DNA of 64,000 nt from NCBI RefSeq assembly GCF_943846705.1, contig NZ_OX044366.1, positions 930,001-994,000 of the forward strand, given 5' to 3'. The notes below the pieces were generated by a model, which saw only the letters and a list, made by a program, of their open reading frames with translations, was not told the origin of the DNA and made no database searches. A program made the position numbers and the translations under genes. Each line of letters starts with the position of its first letter. Positions within the stretch are counted from its first letter, which is position 1. This stretch comes from an uncultured Pseudomonas sp. (lineage in GTDB: Bacteria > Pseudomonadota > Gammaproteobacteria > Pseudomonadales > Pseudomonadaceae). Positions 52,471 to 61,992 of this stretch are shown in pieces.

Positions 52471-54661
52471 TCAGCGGTGCGGTGAGCTTCTCCAGCAAAC
52501 CCGCCTGAGCGCTGCGCGGGTTCTGGTTGCCGCTCGGGCTGCAGCGTACATAGCGCCCATCTGACTGCAGCACCCAGGCCTGGGTGTTGTCGCTCAGGTA
52601 GCTTTCCAGCTCCTTCTTGACCCGCAAAATCAGCTTCTTGCCCTCTACCGGGAAGCAGGTCTCAACGCGCTTGTCGAGGTTGCGCTCCATCCAGTCGGCA
52701 CTCGACAGGTAGATTTGCTCTTCGCCGCCATTGAGGAAGTAGAACACCCGTGTGTGCTCGAGGAAGCGGCCAATGATCGAGCGCACCTGAATATTGTGCG
52801 AGACCCCGGCAATGCCCGGGCGCAGGCAACACATGCCGCGCACCACCAGTTCGATTTTCACCCCGGCCTGGCTGGCCTTGTACAACGCGCGGATGATCTT
52901 GGCATCGGTTAGCGAGTTGAACTTGGCCATGATATGCGCCGGTTTGCCGTCGGCGGCCGTCGCGGTTTCGCGGGCGATCATGTCGAGCAGGGTCTTCTTC
53001 AAGGTGAACGGCGCATGCAGCAGCTTCTTCATGCGCAGGGTCTTACCCATGCCGATTAACTGGCTGAACAGTTTCGACACGTCCTCACCCAGCGCCACAT
53101 CGGCGGTGAGCAGGCTGTAATCGGTGTACAGCTTAGCGTTGGCAGCGTGGTAGTTACCGGTGCCAAGGTGCGCGTAACGCACGATATCGCCGTTTTCACG
53201 GCGCAGAATCAGCATCATCTTGGCGTGGGTCTTGAAGCCAACCACGCCATAGATCACCACCGCGCCGGCCGCTTGCAGGCGACTGGCCAGGGCCAGGTTG
53301 GACTCCTCATCGAAACGCGCGCGCAGCTCAATGACTGCGGTGACTTCCTTGCCGTTGCGCGCGGCGTCCACCAGCGCATCGACAATTTCCGAGTTAGCCC
53401 CGGAGCGGTACAGGGTCTGTTTGATCGCCAGAACGTGTGGGTCTTTCGCCGCCTGGCGCAGCAAATCGACCACCGGAGTAAACGACTCGAAGGGGTGCAG
53501 CAAGAGGATGTCCTGCTTGCTGACCACACTGAAAATGTTCTCGGCGTTCTGCAACAGCTTGGGGATCACCGGGGTAAACGGGGTGTACTGCAACTCCGGG
53601 TGACTCTCCAGCCCGGTGACGCTGAATAAGCGCGTCAAGTTGACCGGGCCGTTGACCCGATACAGTTCGGACTCGGTCAAATTGAATTGTTTGAGCAGGT
53701 AGTCGAGCAACGGTTGCGGGCAGCTGTCGACCACCTCCAGACGCACGGCATCACCGTAACGGCGGCTGAATAGCTCGCCACGCAGGGCGCGGGCCAGGTC
53801 TTCAACGTCCTCGGTGTCCACCGACAGGTCGGCGTTACGGGTCAGGCGGAACTGGTAGCAGCCCTTGACCTTCATGCCCTGGAACAGGTCGTCGGCATGC
53901 GCGTGGATCATCGACGAGAGGAACACGTAGTTGGCGCCCGGGCCACCGACATCTTCCGGCACCTTGATCACCCGCGGCAGCAAGCGCGGCGCCGGAATGA
54001 TCGCCAGACCCGAGTCACGGCCAAAGGCATCGACCCCCTCAAGCTCGACGATAAAGTTCAGGCTCTTGTTCACCAGCAGCGGGAACGGATGCGTCGGATC
54101 AAGGCCGATCGGGGTGATGATCGGCGCGATCTCATCGCGGAAATATCGCCGTACCCAGGCTTTGATCTTGGCATTCCAGAAGCGCCGGCGAATAAAGTTG
54201 ACGTTGTGCTTGGCCAGCGCGGGGAACAGTGTGTCGTTGAGAATCGCGTACTGGCGCTCGACCTGTTCGTGCGCCAGCTCGGCAATCCGCGCCAACGCCT
54301 GGTGCGGTTGCAAACCATCGGCGGCGGCTTGTTCGCGAGCGAAGGTGATCTGCTTCTTCAGCCCGGCGACGCGTATCTCGAAGAACTCATCTAGGTTGCT
54401 GGAGAAAATCAGCAAGAACTTCAGCCGTTCGAGCAACGGATAGGACTCATCCAGCGCCTGCTCCAGCACGCGGATATTGAATTGCATCTGCGACAGCTCA
54501 CGGTGGATATACAGGCTGCTGTCATCCAGATTGTGGGTCACCACCGGCGCTGGTGTAACCGGCGCTGGAGCCTCAACGACAGGCGTTTCCACGGCTAAAA
54601 CCTCGTCGACGACCGGCTGGGCGTCTGCTAATTCAGGGGTACTGAGTCCTTCGGTGTTCAT
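52457..54661 (-). CDS. ppk: Polyphosphate kinase Ppk1
   Basis: A 734-residue enzyme that polymerises ATP gamma-phosphate into polyphosphate. The N, H and catalytic domains are visible: HRELSQMQFNIRVLEQA, FSSNLDEFFEIRVAGLK, DILLLHPFESFTPV, and the phosphohistidine region VGFKTHAKMMLILRR, followed by YAHLGTGNYH. YLSSADWMERNLDKRVE lies near the C-terminus. It is somewhat longer than the usual 690 residues because of an Ala/Val/Pro-rich N-terminal extension (about residues 10-45). It is convergent with and overlaps ppx. Confidence 0.96.
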   Translation of the reverse strand: MNTEGLSTPELADAQPVVDEVLAVETPVVEAPAPVTPAPVVTHNLDDSSLYIHRELSQMQFNIRVLEQALDESYPLLERLKFLLIFSSNLDEFFEIRVAGLKKQITFAREQAAADGLQPHQALARIAELAHEQVERQYAILNDTLFPALAKHNVNFIRRRFWNAKIKAWVRRYFRDEIAPIITPIGLDPTHPFPLLVNKSLNFIVELEGVDAFGRDSGLAIIPAPRLLPRVIKVPEDVGGPGANYVFLSSMIHAHADDLFQGMKVKGCYQFRLTRNADLSVDTEDVEDLARALRGELFSRRYGDAVRLEVVDSCPQPLLDYLLKQFNLTESELYRVNGPVNLTRLFSVTGLESHPELQYTPFTPVIPKLLQNAENIFSVVSKQDILLLHPFESFTPVVDLLRQAAKDPHVLAIKQTLYRSGANSEIVDALVDAARNGKEVTAVIELRARFDEESNLALASRLQAAGAVVIYGVVGFKTHAKMMLILRRENGDIVRYAHLGTGNYHAANAKLYTDYSLLTADVALGEDVSKLFSQLIGMGKTLRMKKLLHAPFTLKKTLLDMIARETATAADGKPAHIMAKFNSLTDAKIIRALYKASQAGVKIELVVRGMCCLRPGIAGVSHNIQVRSIIGRFLEHTRVFYFLNGGEEQIYLSSADWMERNLDKRVETCFPVEGKKLILRVKKELESYLSDNTQAWVLQSDGRYVRCSPSGNQNPRSAQAGLLEKLTAPLISAR

Positions 54662-54682
54662 TGCAAAGTCCTGGAGGGGTTA

Positions 54683-55693
54683 CTACCCCTGTTTCAGCAG
54701 TTCTGCCGCGCGCACGGCGAAATACGTCAAGATGCCATCGGCACCCGCACGTTTGAAGGCGGTCAGTGATTCGAGAATCACCGCCTCGCTCAACCAACCA
54801 TTCTGGATAGCCGCCATGTGCATGGCATACTCACCACTGACCTGATAGACAAAGGTCGGCACTTTGAATTCCGCTTTAACCCGGAACAAGATATCCAAGT
54901 AGGGCATACCCGGCTTGACCATCACCATGTCCGCACCTTCGGCCAGGTCAGCGGCCACTTCATGCAGGGCTTCGTCGCCATTGGCCGGATCCATCTGGTA
55001 GCTGGCCTTGTTGGCCTTGCCCAGATTGGCCGCCGAACCCACCGCATCGCGGAACGGGCCGTAATAGGCGCTGGCGTACTTGGCCGAGTAGGCCATGATC
55101 CGCACATTGGTGTGATCGGCCAGCTCCAGCGCTTCACGAATCGCCTGCACACGGCCATCCATCATGTCTGACGGCGCGACCACCTGAGCACCGGCATCAG
55201 CATGCGAGAGCGCCTGCTTGACCAGCGCATCAACGGTGATGTCGTTCTGCACATAGCCGTCAGCATCAAGAATGCCGTCCTGCCCGTGAGTGGTAAACGG
55301 GTCCAGGGCCACATCGCTGATCACGCCCAACTCGGGGAATTTGGCACGCAGGGCACGAATCGCGCGCTGAGCAATACCGTCCGGGTTCCAGGCCTCTTCA
55401 GCCAGCAGCGACTTCTTCTCCAGCGGCGTCACCGGGAACAAGGCCAGTGCGGGAATACCCAAGGCCACCCAGTGCTCGGCTTCCTTGAGCAGCAGGTCAA
55501 TGGATAAACGCTCGACACCCGGCATTGAGGCAATCGCTTCACGGCGGTTTTCGCCGTCGAGGACGAACACCGGCAAAATCAGGTCGTCGACACTCAGGCG
55601 GTTTTCACGCACCAAACGGCGGGAAAAATCATCACGGCGATTACGGCGCAGGCGGGTGGCGGGAAACAGGCGGCTTGCAGGGGTAAAGCTCAC
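54683..55693 (-). CDS. hemB: Delta-aminolevulinic acid dehydratase (porphobilinogen synthase) HemB
   Basis: A 336-residue haem-pathway enzyme that condenses two 5-aminolevulinate molecules. Schiff-base lysines lie in IMAYSAKYAS and MVKPGMPYLD. The metal site reads DVALDPFTTHGQDG, with acidic residues instead of the zinc-binding cysteines, which is the magnesium-dependent Pseudomonas form. The GTG at 55693 was chosen: it follows TTGGAG and gives SFTPASR as in homologues, whereas the frame open to 55810 has a non-conserved leader. It lies 21 nt before the ppk start and may be cotranscribed with it. Confidence 0.95.
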   Translation of the reverse strand: MSFTPASRLFPATRLRRNRRDDFSRRLVRENRLSVDDLILPVFVLDGENRREAIASMPGVERLSIDLLLKEAEHWVALGIPALALFPVTPLEKKSLLAEEAWNPDGIAQRAIRALRAKFPELGVISDVALDPFTTHGQDGILDADGYVQNDITVDALVKQALSHADAGAQVVAPSDMMDGRVQAIREALELADHTNVRIMAYSAKYASAYYGPFRDAVGSAANLGKANKASYQMDPANGDEALHEVAADLAEGADMVMVKPGMPYLDILFRVKAEFKVPTFVYQVSGEYAMHMAAIQNGWLSEAVILESLTAFKRAGADGILTYFAVRAAELLKQG

Positions 55694-55943
55694 GGCAGAC
55701 TCCAAGGCCCGTAGCGACGGGCGAGTGTGACAGTTATAAGCGGCCATTATGACCAAAGTATGACAACGCATCACTGCACTGCGACCGCTTGCCGCAAGAT
55801 CAGCCAGCATAGCGCCGGGGCTCTGACGAAGCTATGTGGCAGGCGCACCGGGCACACTCACCGATTCGGACCTGAATCCAATCAGCCTGTAACAGCCTGC
55901 GCCGGCCCACCGTGCTTGAGTCTGCGCAGGTTACATCGCGCCG

Positions 55944-57179
55944 CTAAGCAGGCACGACCGCCTGCCCGCGCGGCGCCCAGAACAGCGCGCCGAGGCTGAG
56001 CAGGCTGTAACCCAGCAACAACACCCAGAGCAGCGGCTGCGCCGTCAGCAAACCCAGCTGCAGCGCCAACCAGACAGCCGGCAGGTTCAGCAGCAACCGC
56101 AGCACTTCCAGGCGCTTGGCGCTGGGGCGGTTCTCTAACCAGCTGCCGATGATATACAGCCCCACGGCCATCCAAGCCACGCCCAGCAGCACCTGCGCCA
56201 GGCTCAACTCAGCGCCCTGGCCCATCAGCAGCGTACCGCCCAGCACATACAGGCTGAACTGCACCCCGGCATAGACTTTCTGCGCCAGGTTCAAGGGCAC
56301 CTCGAATTTAACGAACTGACTGAGATCCGCCTTGCTCTGCGGGTACTTGGCCGCCACATCGGCGGGCCGCCAGCCGGTGCGCATAAACCAGATGCGCAGC
56401 TTGTCCCACCAGGACTCAGCCCGCCGCGCATCACGCCACAGCGCTACATAGAACTGCGCATTGGCCCACAGCGGGTTCCAGCTGGCCAGTGGCGTGGTCA
56501 CACCGAATATCACCGGTTCCTCGTCCAGCTCCTCCTGGAAGGTGCCAAACAATCGGTCCCAGAGAATCAACACGCCGCCGTAATTGCGATCCATATACGC
56601 CGTATTCTGCGCATGGTGCACGCGGTGGTTGGACGGCGTGATAAACAGCCATTCAAACCAGCCCAGCTTGGGGATATGCCGGGTATGCACCCAAAACTGA
56701 TAGAGCAGGTTGAGTGCCGCCACCGTCAGGAATACCAGCGGTGGCACGCCAGCCACGGCCATCGGCAGGTAGAAGATCCAGCCGAAGATAAACCCGCTGC
56801 TGGTTTGCCGCAGTGCAGTGGAGAGGTTGTAGTCCTCGCTTTGGTGATGCACCGAATGCGCGGCCCAGAGCACATTGCGCTCATGCCCCAGACGGTGGTT
56901 CCAGTAATAGCAGAAGTCGTAGAACACGAAGGCCAACAACCACACCCACCAGCTGTTGGCCGGCAACTCGAACAACGCCAACTGTTGCCAGGCCAGGGTG
57001 TAGCTGAGCACGCCGACGGCCTTGGTCAGCAGGCCCACAGTGGTCGACAGCAGCCCTGCGCTGAGGCTGTTGAGCGCATCGGAGAAGCGATAGGTGCTGA
57101 CCCCGCGCCAACGGTCGAGCAGCAGCTCTAAGCCGATCAGAACCAGGAAAAACGGTATGGCATACAAAATGTAATTCAT
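55944..57179 (-). CDS. Sterol desaturase / fatty acid hydroxylase family membrane protein
   Basis: A 411-residue inner-membrane protein of the diiron FA-hydroxylase superfamily. The histidine clusters are HRLGH, HSVHH and HRVHH in the N-terminal half (about residues 95-195), with hydrophobic helices on both sides. The last 110 residues form three or four extra membrane helices beyond the usual core. Substrates may be lipids or hopanoid-like molecules; none can be named. The ATG at 57179 was preferred to 57206 because a GGTGAA stretch precedes it. Confidence 0.88.
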   Translation of the reverse strand: MNYILYAIPFFLVLIGLELLLDRWRGVSTYRFSDALNSLSAGLLSTTVGLLTKAVGVLSYTLAWQQLALFELPANSWWVWLLAFVFYDFCYYWNHRLGHERNVLWAAHSVHHQSEDYNLSTALRQTSSGFIFGWIFYLPMAVAGVPPLVFLTVAALNLLYQFWVHTRHIPKLGWFEWLFITPSNHRVHHAQNTAYMDRNYGGVLILWDRLFGTFQEELDEEPVIFGVTTPLASWNPLWANAQFYVALWRDARRAESWWDKLRIWFMRTGWRPADVAAKYPQSKADLSQFVKFEVPLNLAQKVYAGVQFSLYVLGGTLLMGQGAELSLAQVLLGVAWMAVGLYIIGSWLENRPSAKRLEVLRLLLNLPAVWLALQLGLLTAQPLLWVLLLGYSLLSLGALFWAPRGQAVVPA

Positions 57180-57411
57180 GGTTTCACCCAGGGCATAAAA
57201 CGTCATATCGCTGCACGCGGCTAACGGCTAGGATTGCTCAATCAAGCCTAGCGCAGCAGGGCACCTGCCCTAGCGGCATACCATGCCAACCTGGGTAGCA
57301 TTTGGCGACAGCCAGAGCCTGGTTGCGCTCGGCTGCACGCCGGGCCTACAGCGTTAACAGGCGCCAGGGACACAACTCAACCGGTTACAGCTGGTAACTC
57401 AGGAGAATTTA

Positions 57412-58074
57412 ATGAACAAGAAAGTCGCGGTAATTCTTTCCGGCTGTGGCGTTTATGACGGCGCGGAAATCCATGAAAGCGTGATCACCCTGTTGCGCCT
57501 CGATCAGCGCGGCGCAGTGGTGCAGTGTTTCGCCCCCAATGTCGCGCAGTTGCACGTGGTTGATCACTACAGCGGCGATGAGATGGACGAGACGCGCAAC
57601 GTACTGGTCGAGTCGGCGCGTATCGCCCGCGGCAAGATCAAGGACGTCAAAGAGCTGCATGTTGGCGACTTCGACGCGCTGATCATGCCCGGCGGCTTCG
57701 GCGTGGCGAAGAACCTCTCCGACTTCGCCATCAGCGGTGCCAACTGCACGGTGCAGCCGGACGTGCTGAGCGCCACCCAGGCCTTTGTCAGCGCCGGCAA
57801 GCCGGTGGGACTGATGTGCATCGCCCCGGCGCTGGCGGCAAAAATCTTTGGCAGCGGGGTAATCTGCACCATCGGCAACGACCATGAGACCGCTGCCGCG
57901 CTGGTCAAAATGGGCGCACAGCATCATGAGTGTGAAGTCAGTGAGCTGGTCGAAGACAGCGAGCGCAAACTGGTCAGCACTCCGGCCTATATGCTGGCGC
58001 AGTCGATCAGCGAAGCCGCCTCGGGGATCAACAAGCTGGTTGACCGGGTCCTAGAGCTCAGCCATCCCGTGTGA
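57412..58074 (+). CDS. elbB: ElbB-type glyoxalase (DJ-1/PfpI superfamily)
   Basis: A 220-residue protein of the isoprenoid-biosynthesis-associated ElbB group. The nucleophile Cys136 is in GLMCIAPAL. The N-terminal VAVILSGCGVYDGAEIHES and the central ALIMPGGFGVAKNLSDFA are family hallmarks. E. coli ElbB (GlxA-like) has weak glyoxalase III activity, so the physiological role is uncertain. A good ribosome site (CAGGAGA) precedes it. A hairpin without a T-tract follows the stop. Confidence 0.92.
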   Translation: MNKKVAVILSGCGVYDGAEIHESVITLLRLDQRGAVVQCFAPNVAQLHVVDHYSGDEMDETRNVLVESARIARGKIKDVKELHVGDFDALIMPGGFGVAKNLSDFAISGANCTVQPDVLSATQAFVSAGKPVGLMCIAPALAAKIFGSGVICTIGNDHETAAALVKMGAQHHECEVSELVEDSERKLVSTPAYMLAQSISEAASGINKLVDRVLELSHPV

Positions 58075-58080
58075 AACAGA

Positions 58081-58105
58081 GGCCTGATCAGCCACTGATC
58101 AGGCC
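58081..58105. repeat. Perfect 11-bp hairpin after elbB
   Basis: GGCCTGATCAG-CCA-CTGATCAGGCC lies 6 nt after the elbB stop without a T-tract. It may stabilise the 3' end or attenuate readthrough into the thioesterase gene. Confidence 0.6.
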
Positions 58106-58200
58106 AATCATGCCAATGCGCGCGGCACTCCGGCCGCGCCACTGGTCAGATCATCCGCCGTGCGGCAGGTTGGTCATCCCTCAGCCTTGGCAGCATCCCC

Positions 58201-58671
58201 ATGAACAACCGCCCTTTCGAACTCACCGACGAGTTGCAACAAGCCGTCAGCAGCTTCTTCCAGCGCATCCCCTTTAACCAGATGCTCGGCATTGAGCTGG
58301 ATGAGCTGAGCACGCAGCGCGTGACCATGCACCTGCCGATGAAGCCTGAGCTGATCGGCAACTTCGTCCACGGCATTTTGCATGGCGGGGTGATCTCCTC
58401 ACTGCTGGATGTGGCCGGCGGGGCCATGGCGCTGATCGGTGCTTTCGACAAACACCAACACCTCTCCAGCGCCGAACGCATGGCGCGGCTGTCCAAGCTC
58501 GGCACCATTGACCTGCGTATCGACTATCTGCGCCCAGGGCGCGGCCAGCGCTTTACCGCCAATGCCGTGCTGCTGCGCAGCGGTAACAAGGTGGCCGTGG
58601 TGCGCAGCGAGCTGCACAGCGATGACGGCACCCTAGTGGCGGTTGGCACCGGCACCTACCTCTGCGGCTAA
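58201..58671 (+). CDS. Hotdog-fold thioesterase (PaaI-like)
   Basis: A 156-residue 4HBT-superfamily protein. The catalytic helix region NFVHGILHGGVISSLLDVAGG contains the HGG signature, and DLRIDYLRPGRG is the conserved strand. It probably hydrolyses an acyl-CoA; the substrate is unknown. It is in the same direction as elbB and converges with the YaiI-type gene (3-nt gap). Confidence 0.9.
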   Translation: MNNRPFELTDELQQAVSSFFQRIPFNQMLGIELDELSTQRVTMHLPMKPELIGNFVHGILHGGVISSLLDVAGGAMALIGAFDKHQHLSSAERMARLSKLGTIDLRIDYLRPGRGQRFTANAVLLRSGNKVAVVRSELHSDDGTLVAVGTGTYLCG

Positions 58672-58674
58672 GCC

Positions 58675-59130
58675 TCAGGTCTGGCGCTGCAGGCGCGTGA
58701 GAATACGGTCCAGGCTGTTGGCGAACGCTTGCTTGTCGCGTTCGCCATACGGCGGTTGACCACCACCGACCTGGCCCGCCTCACGCAATTCGGTAAACAG
58801 GTTACGCACCGCTAACTTGTCACCCATATTGCGCTCATCAAACTCACGCCCACGCGGATCAAGCACCGCCACGCCTTTTTTCACCAGGCGATCAGCCAGC
58901 GGCACGTCACTGCAGATCACCAGTTCGCCGGGCAGCGCATGCTCGACCAGGTAATCATCGGCAGCATCCGGGCCACTGGGCACCACGATCAAGCGCACAC
59001 AGCTGTACGTCGGTTTAACCTGAGACTGACCGGCCACCAGCAGCACCTCAAAACGTCGTTTCAAGGCGAATTTAACCACCTGATCCTTGGCCGCTTTAGG
59101 GCAGGCATCGGCATCAATCCAGACTCGCAT
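58675..59130 (-). CDS. UPF0178 (YaiI/YqxD, DUF188) family protein
   Basis: A 151-residue protein with the PIN-like fold of DUF188. The N-terminal VWIDADACPKAAKDQVVKFA supplies acidic residues, followed by VICSDVPLADRLVKKGVAVLDPRG. Activity is not established; a nuclease has been suggested from the fold. The length is normal and no partner gene is adjacent in the same direction. Confidence 0.92.
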   Translation of the reverse strand: MRVWIDADACPKAAKDQVVKFALKRRFEVLLVAGQSQVKPTYSCVRLIVVPSGPDAADDYLVEHALPGELVICSDVPLADRLVKKGVAVLDPRGREFDERNMGDKLAVRNLFTELREAGQVGGGQPPYGERDKQAFANSLDRILTRLQRQT

Positions 59131-59194
59131 GGCGCAGCATTCTCCTTAGGCGCTAAAGCCGACATGGTAAGCCATGCCGGCAACGCCTGGGGCC

Positions 59195-61084
59195 TTAGAC
59201 GGCCAGCCGCCGACGCTCACCCAGCCAGCTACGACCGTAGAGCAAGACAATCGCAAGCAGCGCGGCGGCCTGGGCCGAGAGGCCGTAAGCATCGGCATGG
59301 ATGCCCAACCAGTCGAACTCAAAGAACGCCAGCGGCCGCGTACCGAGCACCCCGGCCTCTTGCAAGGCAGCCACGCCATGCCCGGCAAATACCACCGAGA
59401 GCGCACAGAGCAACAGCGCGTTAGCACCGAAGAAAGTCGCTAAAGGCAGCTTGCGCGAGCCCCGCAGGATCACCCAAGCCAGCCCGAGCAGCAGCACCAA
59501 GGCCGCTGCCGCGCCGGCCAGAACCATGCCATGGCCTTGCGGCCCAGCCTGTAGCCAGAGGGTTTCGTAGAACAGGATGACCTCGAACAGCTCGCGGTAG
59601 ACCGAGAAGAACGCCAGCACGGCGAAGCCGAAACGACCGCCACCGCCAACCAGGCTGTTCTTGATGTAATCCTGCCAAGCCGCCGCATGCCGGCGGTCAT
59701 GCATCCACACGCCGAGCCAGAGCACCATGACGCTGGCAAACAGGGCGGTAAGGCCCTCAAGCAACTCACGCTGAGCGCCGCTGACGTCGATCAGATACGC
59801 AGCCAGCGCCCAGGTGCCAACACCCACCAGCAAAGCCAAGCCCCAGCCCAGATGCACGCTGCGCACCGCCTGCTGCTGGCCGGTATTGCGCAAGAACGCG
59901 AGAATCGCCGCCAGCACCAGAATCGCCTCAAGGCCTTCACGCAAGAGGATCAACAGGCTGGAGAAAAAGCTCAGCGAATCCGACAAGCCATTGCCCTCAA
60001 GCAACGCCGCAGAACTCACCAGCTCGGCCTTAGCCTGCTCTAAACGCTGCGCAGCCTGAGGCACCGACAGACCATCCTGGAGTGCCTGCCGATAGGCCAT
60101 CAGCGCCCGCTCGGTGGTCTTGCGCTGCGCCGGATCGAGGTTGTTCAACGCCCCTTCAACCAGTTCGAAGCCTTCCAGGTAGGCGGCTACCGACAGGTCA
60201 TAGGCCTGCTCATGCTCACCGCCGCGGTACGCACTAAGGCTGCGCTCAAGCATCGCTTGGGTGTGCGCAATCAACTGCTGCGGGCCGCGCTGCTGCGCCG
60301 GCGGCTGTGCGCGCTGAACGCGGAACCGTGCAGCGGCCGCGTCGCCTTGTGCGGCGGCGACTTCGGCCGGGGTCATGCCGGCTAGCGCCGCCAGGCCGAA
60401 CGACTCGCCCTGCTCAACAGGCGCAGCGCTAAAGCCGGCGATATAGCTGGCCAGATCCCAGCGCTGCCGATCGTCCAGCTGATCGGCATAGGCCGCCATA
60501 TCGGTGCCGTCGATGCCCAGGCCGATGGTGTTGAACAGGTCGTACAGACTCAGCCGATTCAACCGCGCCAGGTCACCCAGGTTGGCCGGTGGCGGCTCCA
60601 GGCCGATACCCGCCGGCCCATCACCCGCACCGCTGTCGCCATGACAAACACTGCAATGCTGGGCGAACAAGGGTGCGCCACGGCTGGGGTCGGGGGTGAT
60701 CGCCGGGGCCTGACTGACCTCATAGGCCGCGGCCAAGGTCGCGGCCAACTGGCGCGCCTGCTGCGCCACCTGAGCACCGCCTACCCGCTGCTCAATGCCC
60801 TCACGCAGACGGGCTACGCCTTGCTGCAATTGAACCTGCTCAGGCCGCGCCGGCAGCGCGACAAGCAACCCTTGCAGTACAGTGAGAAACTCCAGTTGCT
60901 CGCGGTATTCGCCGGAGTCGACAACCTGACCATTGGCCACAGTGGCCGGGTAGTCAGCGCCCAGATAACCGAGCAGATGCAGGGCTTGCGCCGCGCCCTC
61001 AATGGGCTCGGCCATGGCAGTCAGGCTGCACAGCGCCAATACGGGCAGCAGCAACCAACTGAAGTAACGCAATACGGTAGTCAT
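59195..61084 (-). CDS. Cytochrome c - FTR1 iron permease fusion
   Basis: A 629-residue inner-membrane protein. The signal peptide (about 1-25) is followed by a helical domain and a c-type haem site CSVCH (Cys144, Cys147, His148), then a helical periplasmic stretch to about 365. An FTR1 permease with about seven helices carries iron-ligand motifs REGLE (382-386) and RELFE. Fusion of an electron carrier to FTR1 suggests that iron is oxidised or reduced during uptake, in the way multicopper oxidase or EfeB partners do. No EfeO/B genes are adjacent. A 19-bp palindrome lies upstream. Confidence 0.9.
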   Translation of the reverse strand: MTTVLRYFSWLLLPVLALCSLTAMAEPIEGAAQALHLLGYLGADYPATVANGQVVDSGEYREQLEFLTVLQGLLVALPARPEQVQLQQGVARLREGIEQRVGGAQVAQQARQLAATLAAAYEVSQAPAITPDPSRGAPLFAQHCSVCHGDSGAGDGPAGIGLEPPPANLGDLARLNRLSLYDLFNTIGLGIDGTDMAAYADQLDDRQRWDLASYIAGFSAAPVEQGESFGLAALAGMTPAEVAAAQGDAAAARFRVQRAQPPAQQRGPQQLIAHTQAMLERSLSAYRGGEHEQAYDLSVAAYLEGFELVEGALNNLDPAQRKTTERALMAYRQALQDGLSVPQAAQRLEQAKAELVSSAALLEGNGLSDSLSFFSSLLILLREGLEAILVLAAILAFLRNTGQQQAVRSVHLGWGLALLVGVGTWALAAYLIDVSGAQRELLEGLTALFASVMVLWLGVWMHDRRHAAAWQDYIKNSLVGGGGRFGFAVLAFFSVYRELFEVILFYETLWLQAGPQGHGMVLAGAAAALVLLLGLAWVILRGSRKLPLATFFGANALLLCALSVVFAGHGVAALQEAGVLGTRPLAFFEFDWLGIHADAYGLSAQAAALLAIVLLYGRSWLGERRRLAV

Positions 61085-61111
61085 ATAGGAGCAGATCCCA
61101 AATACGAATGA

Positions 61112-61130
61112 ATGACGATTTCATTGTCAT
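61112..61130. promoter_or_regulatory. 19-bp near-perfect palindrome between divergent genes
   Basis: ATGACGATTTCATTGTCAT: the arms ATGAC-AT and AT-GTCAT are complementary around a TTC centre, with one internal mismatch pair. It sits 28 bp upstream of the cytochrome c-FTR1 start. It may be an operator, but it does not align in register with the 19-bp Fur consensus. Confidence 0.5.
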
Positions 61131-61206
61131 CCTCTCAATGGCATTCCTCAACCTTTGATCGGCCATTGCCCGCGACAGATAGTCGCAATCGCGCAGGAGT
61201 CATTCG

Positions 61207-61980
61207 ATGAGTTTTTCGCAACGCCTAGAAGAACCGGCTTTTGCGTTGATCTGTGGGGCCAGCCGCGGCATTGGCCTGGCACTGACCACGCAACTGCTGG
61301 CGCGCAAGGATATCGCCGGGGTCTGGGCTGTCGCCCGCCAGGCGAGCCAGTCAGCTGAGTTGCAGGCGCTAGGCGCGCAGCACGGCACGCGGTTGCACTG
61401 CCTGGATGTGGACGTATGCGACGAGCAGGCATTAAGTGAACTGGCCGCGCAGATGCGCGCAGCGATACCACGCCTGCATCTGCTGCTGTGCACGGTCGGG
61501 GTGCTGCAGGACGGTGCCGCGAAAGCCGAGAAGGGTTTGGCGCAGCTCAATCTTGAGGGGCTGCTAGCGACCTTTGAGCGCAACAGCTTTGCGCCCATCC
61601 TGCTACTCAAGCACCTACTGCCGTTGTTACGCGGAAAGCATCCGTGCACGGTGGCGGCGCTCTCGGCGCGGGTCGGTTCGATCGGCGACAACCGCCTCGG
61701 CGGCTGGTACAGCTACCGCGCCAGCAAAGCCGCGCTGAACCAGCTGCTGCACACGGCCAGCATCGAGCTGAGTCGGCTCAACCGCAACAGCTGCGTACTC
61801 AGCCTGCACCCAGGCACCACCGATACGGCGTTGTCGAAGCCCTTTCAGGCCAATGTGCCGGCCGACAAGTTGTTCACCCCGAGCTATGCCGCCGAATGCC
61901 TGCTGGCGCAGATTGAGCGGCACGGCCCAGAGCAAACCGGCACATTCTGGGGCTGGGATGGACAGCCGATCCCTTGGTAG
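61207..61980 (+). CDS. Short-chain dehydrogenase/reductase (CsgA-like)
   Basis: A 257-residue Rossmann-fold oxidoreductase. The dinucleotide loop is GASRGIGLAL near residue 17. The catalytic tyrosine and lysine are in YRASKAALN, preceded by a serine in VAALSARVGSIGDN, and SLHPGTTDTALSKPFQ follows. This C-terminal pattern is that of the CsgA-like SDR group. The substrate is unknown. It is divergent from the FTR1 gene and followed by a converging LysE-type exporter. Confidence 0.9.
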   Translation: MSFSQRLEEPAFALICGASRGIGLALTTQLLARKDIAGVWAVARQASQSAELQALGAQHGTRLHCLDVDVCDEQALSELAAQMRAAIPRLHLLLCTVGVLQDGAAKAEKGLAQLNLEGLLATFERNSFAPILLLKHLLPLLRGKHPCTVAALSARVGSIGDNRLGGWYSYRASKAALNQLLHTASIELSRLNRNSCVLSLHPGTTDTALSKPFQANVPADKLFTPSYAAECLLAQIERHGPEQTGTFWGWDGQPIPW

Positions 61981-61992
61981 CCCGACGTGTAA

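Noticed and set aside
61112..61130. A Fur box upstream of the FTR1 gene.
   Set aside because: The palindrome has the right length but does not align with the Fur consensus in register; kept only as an unidentified palindrome.
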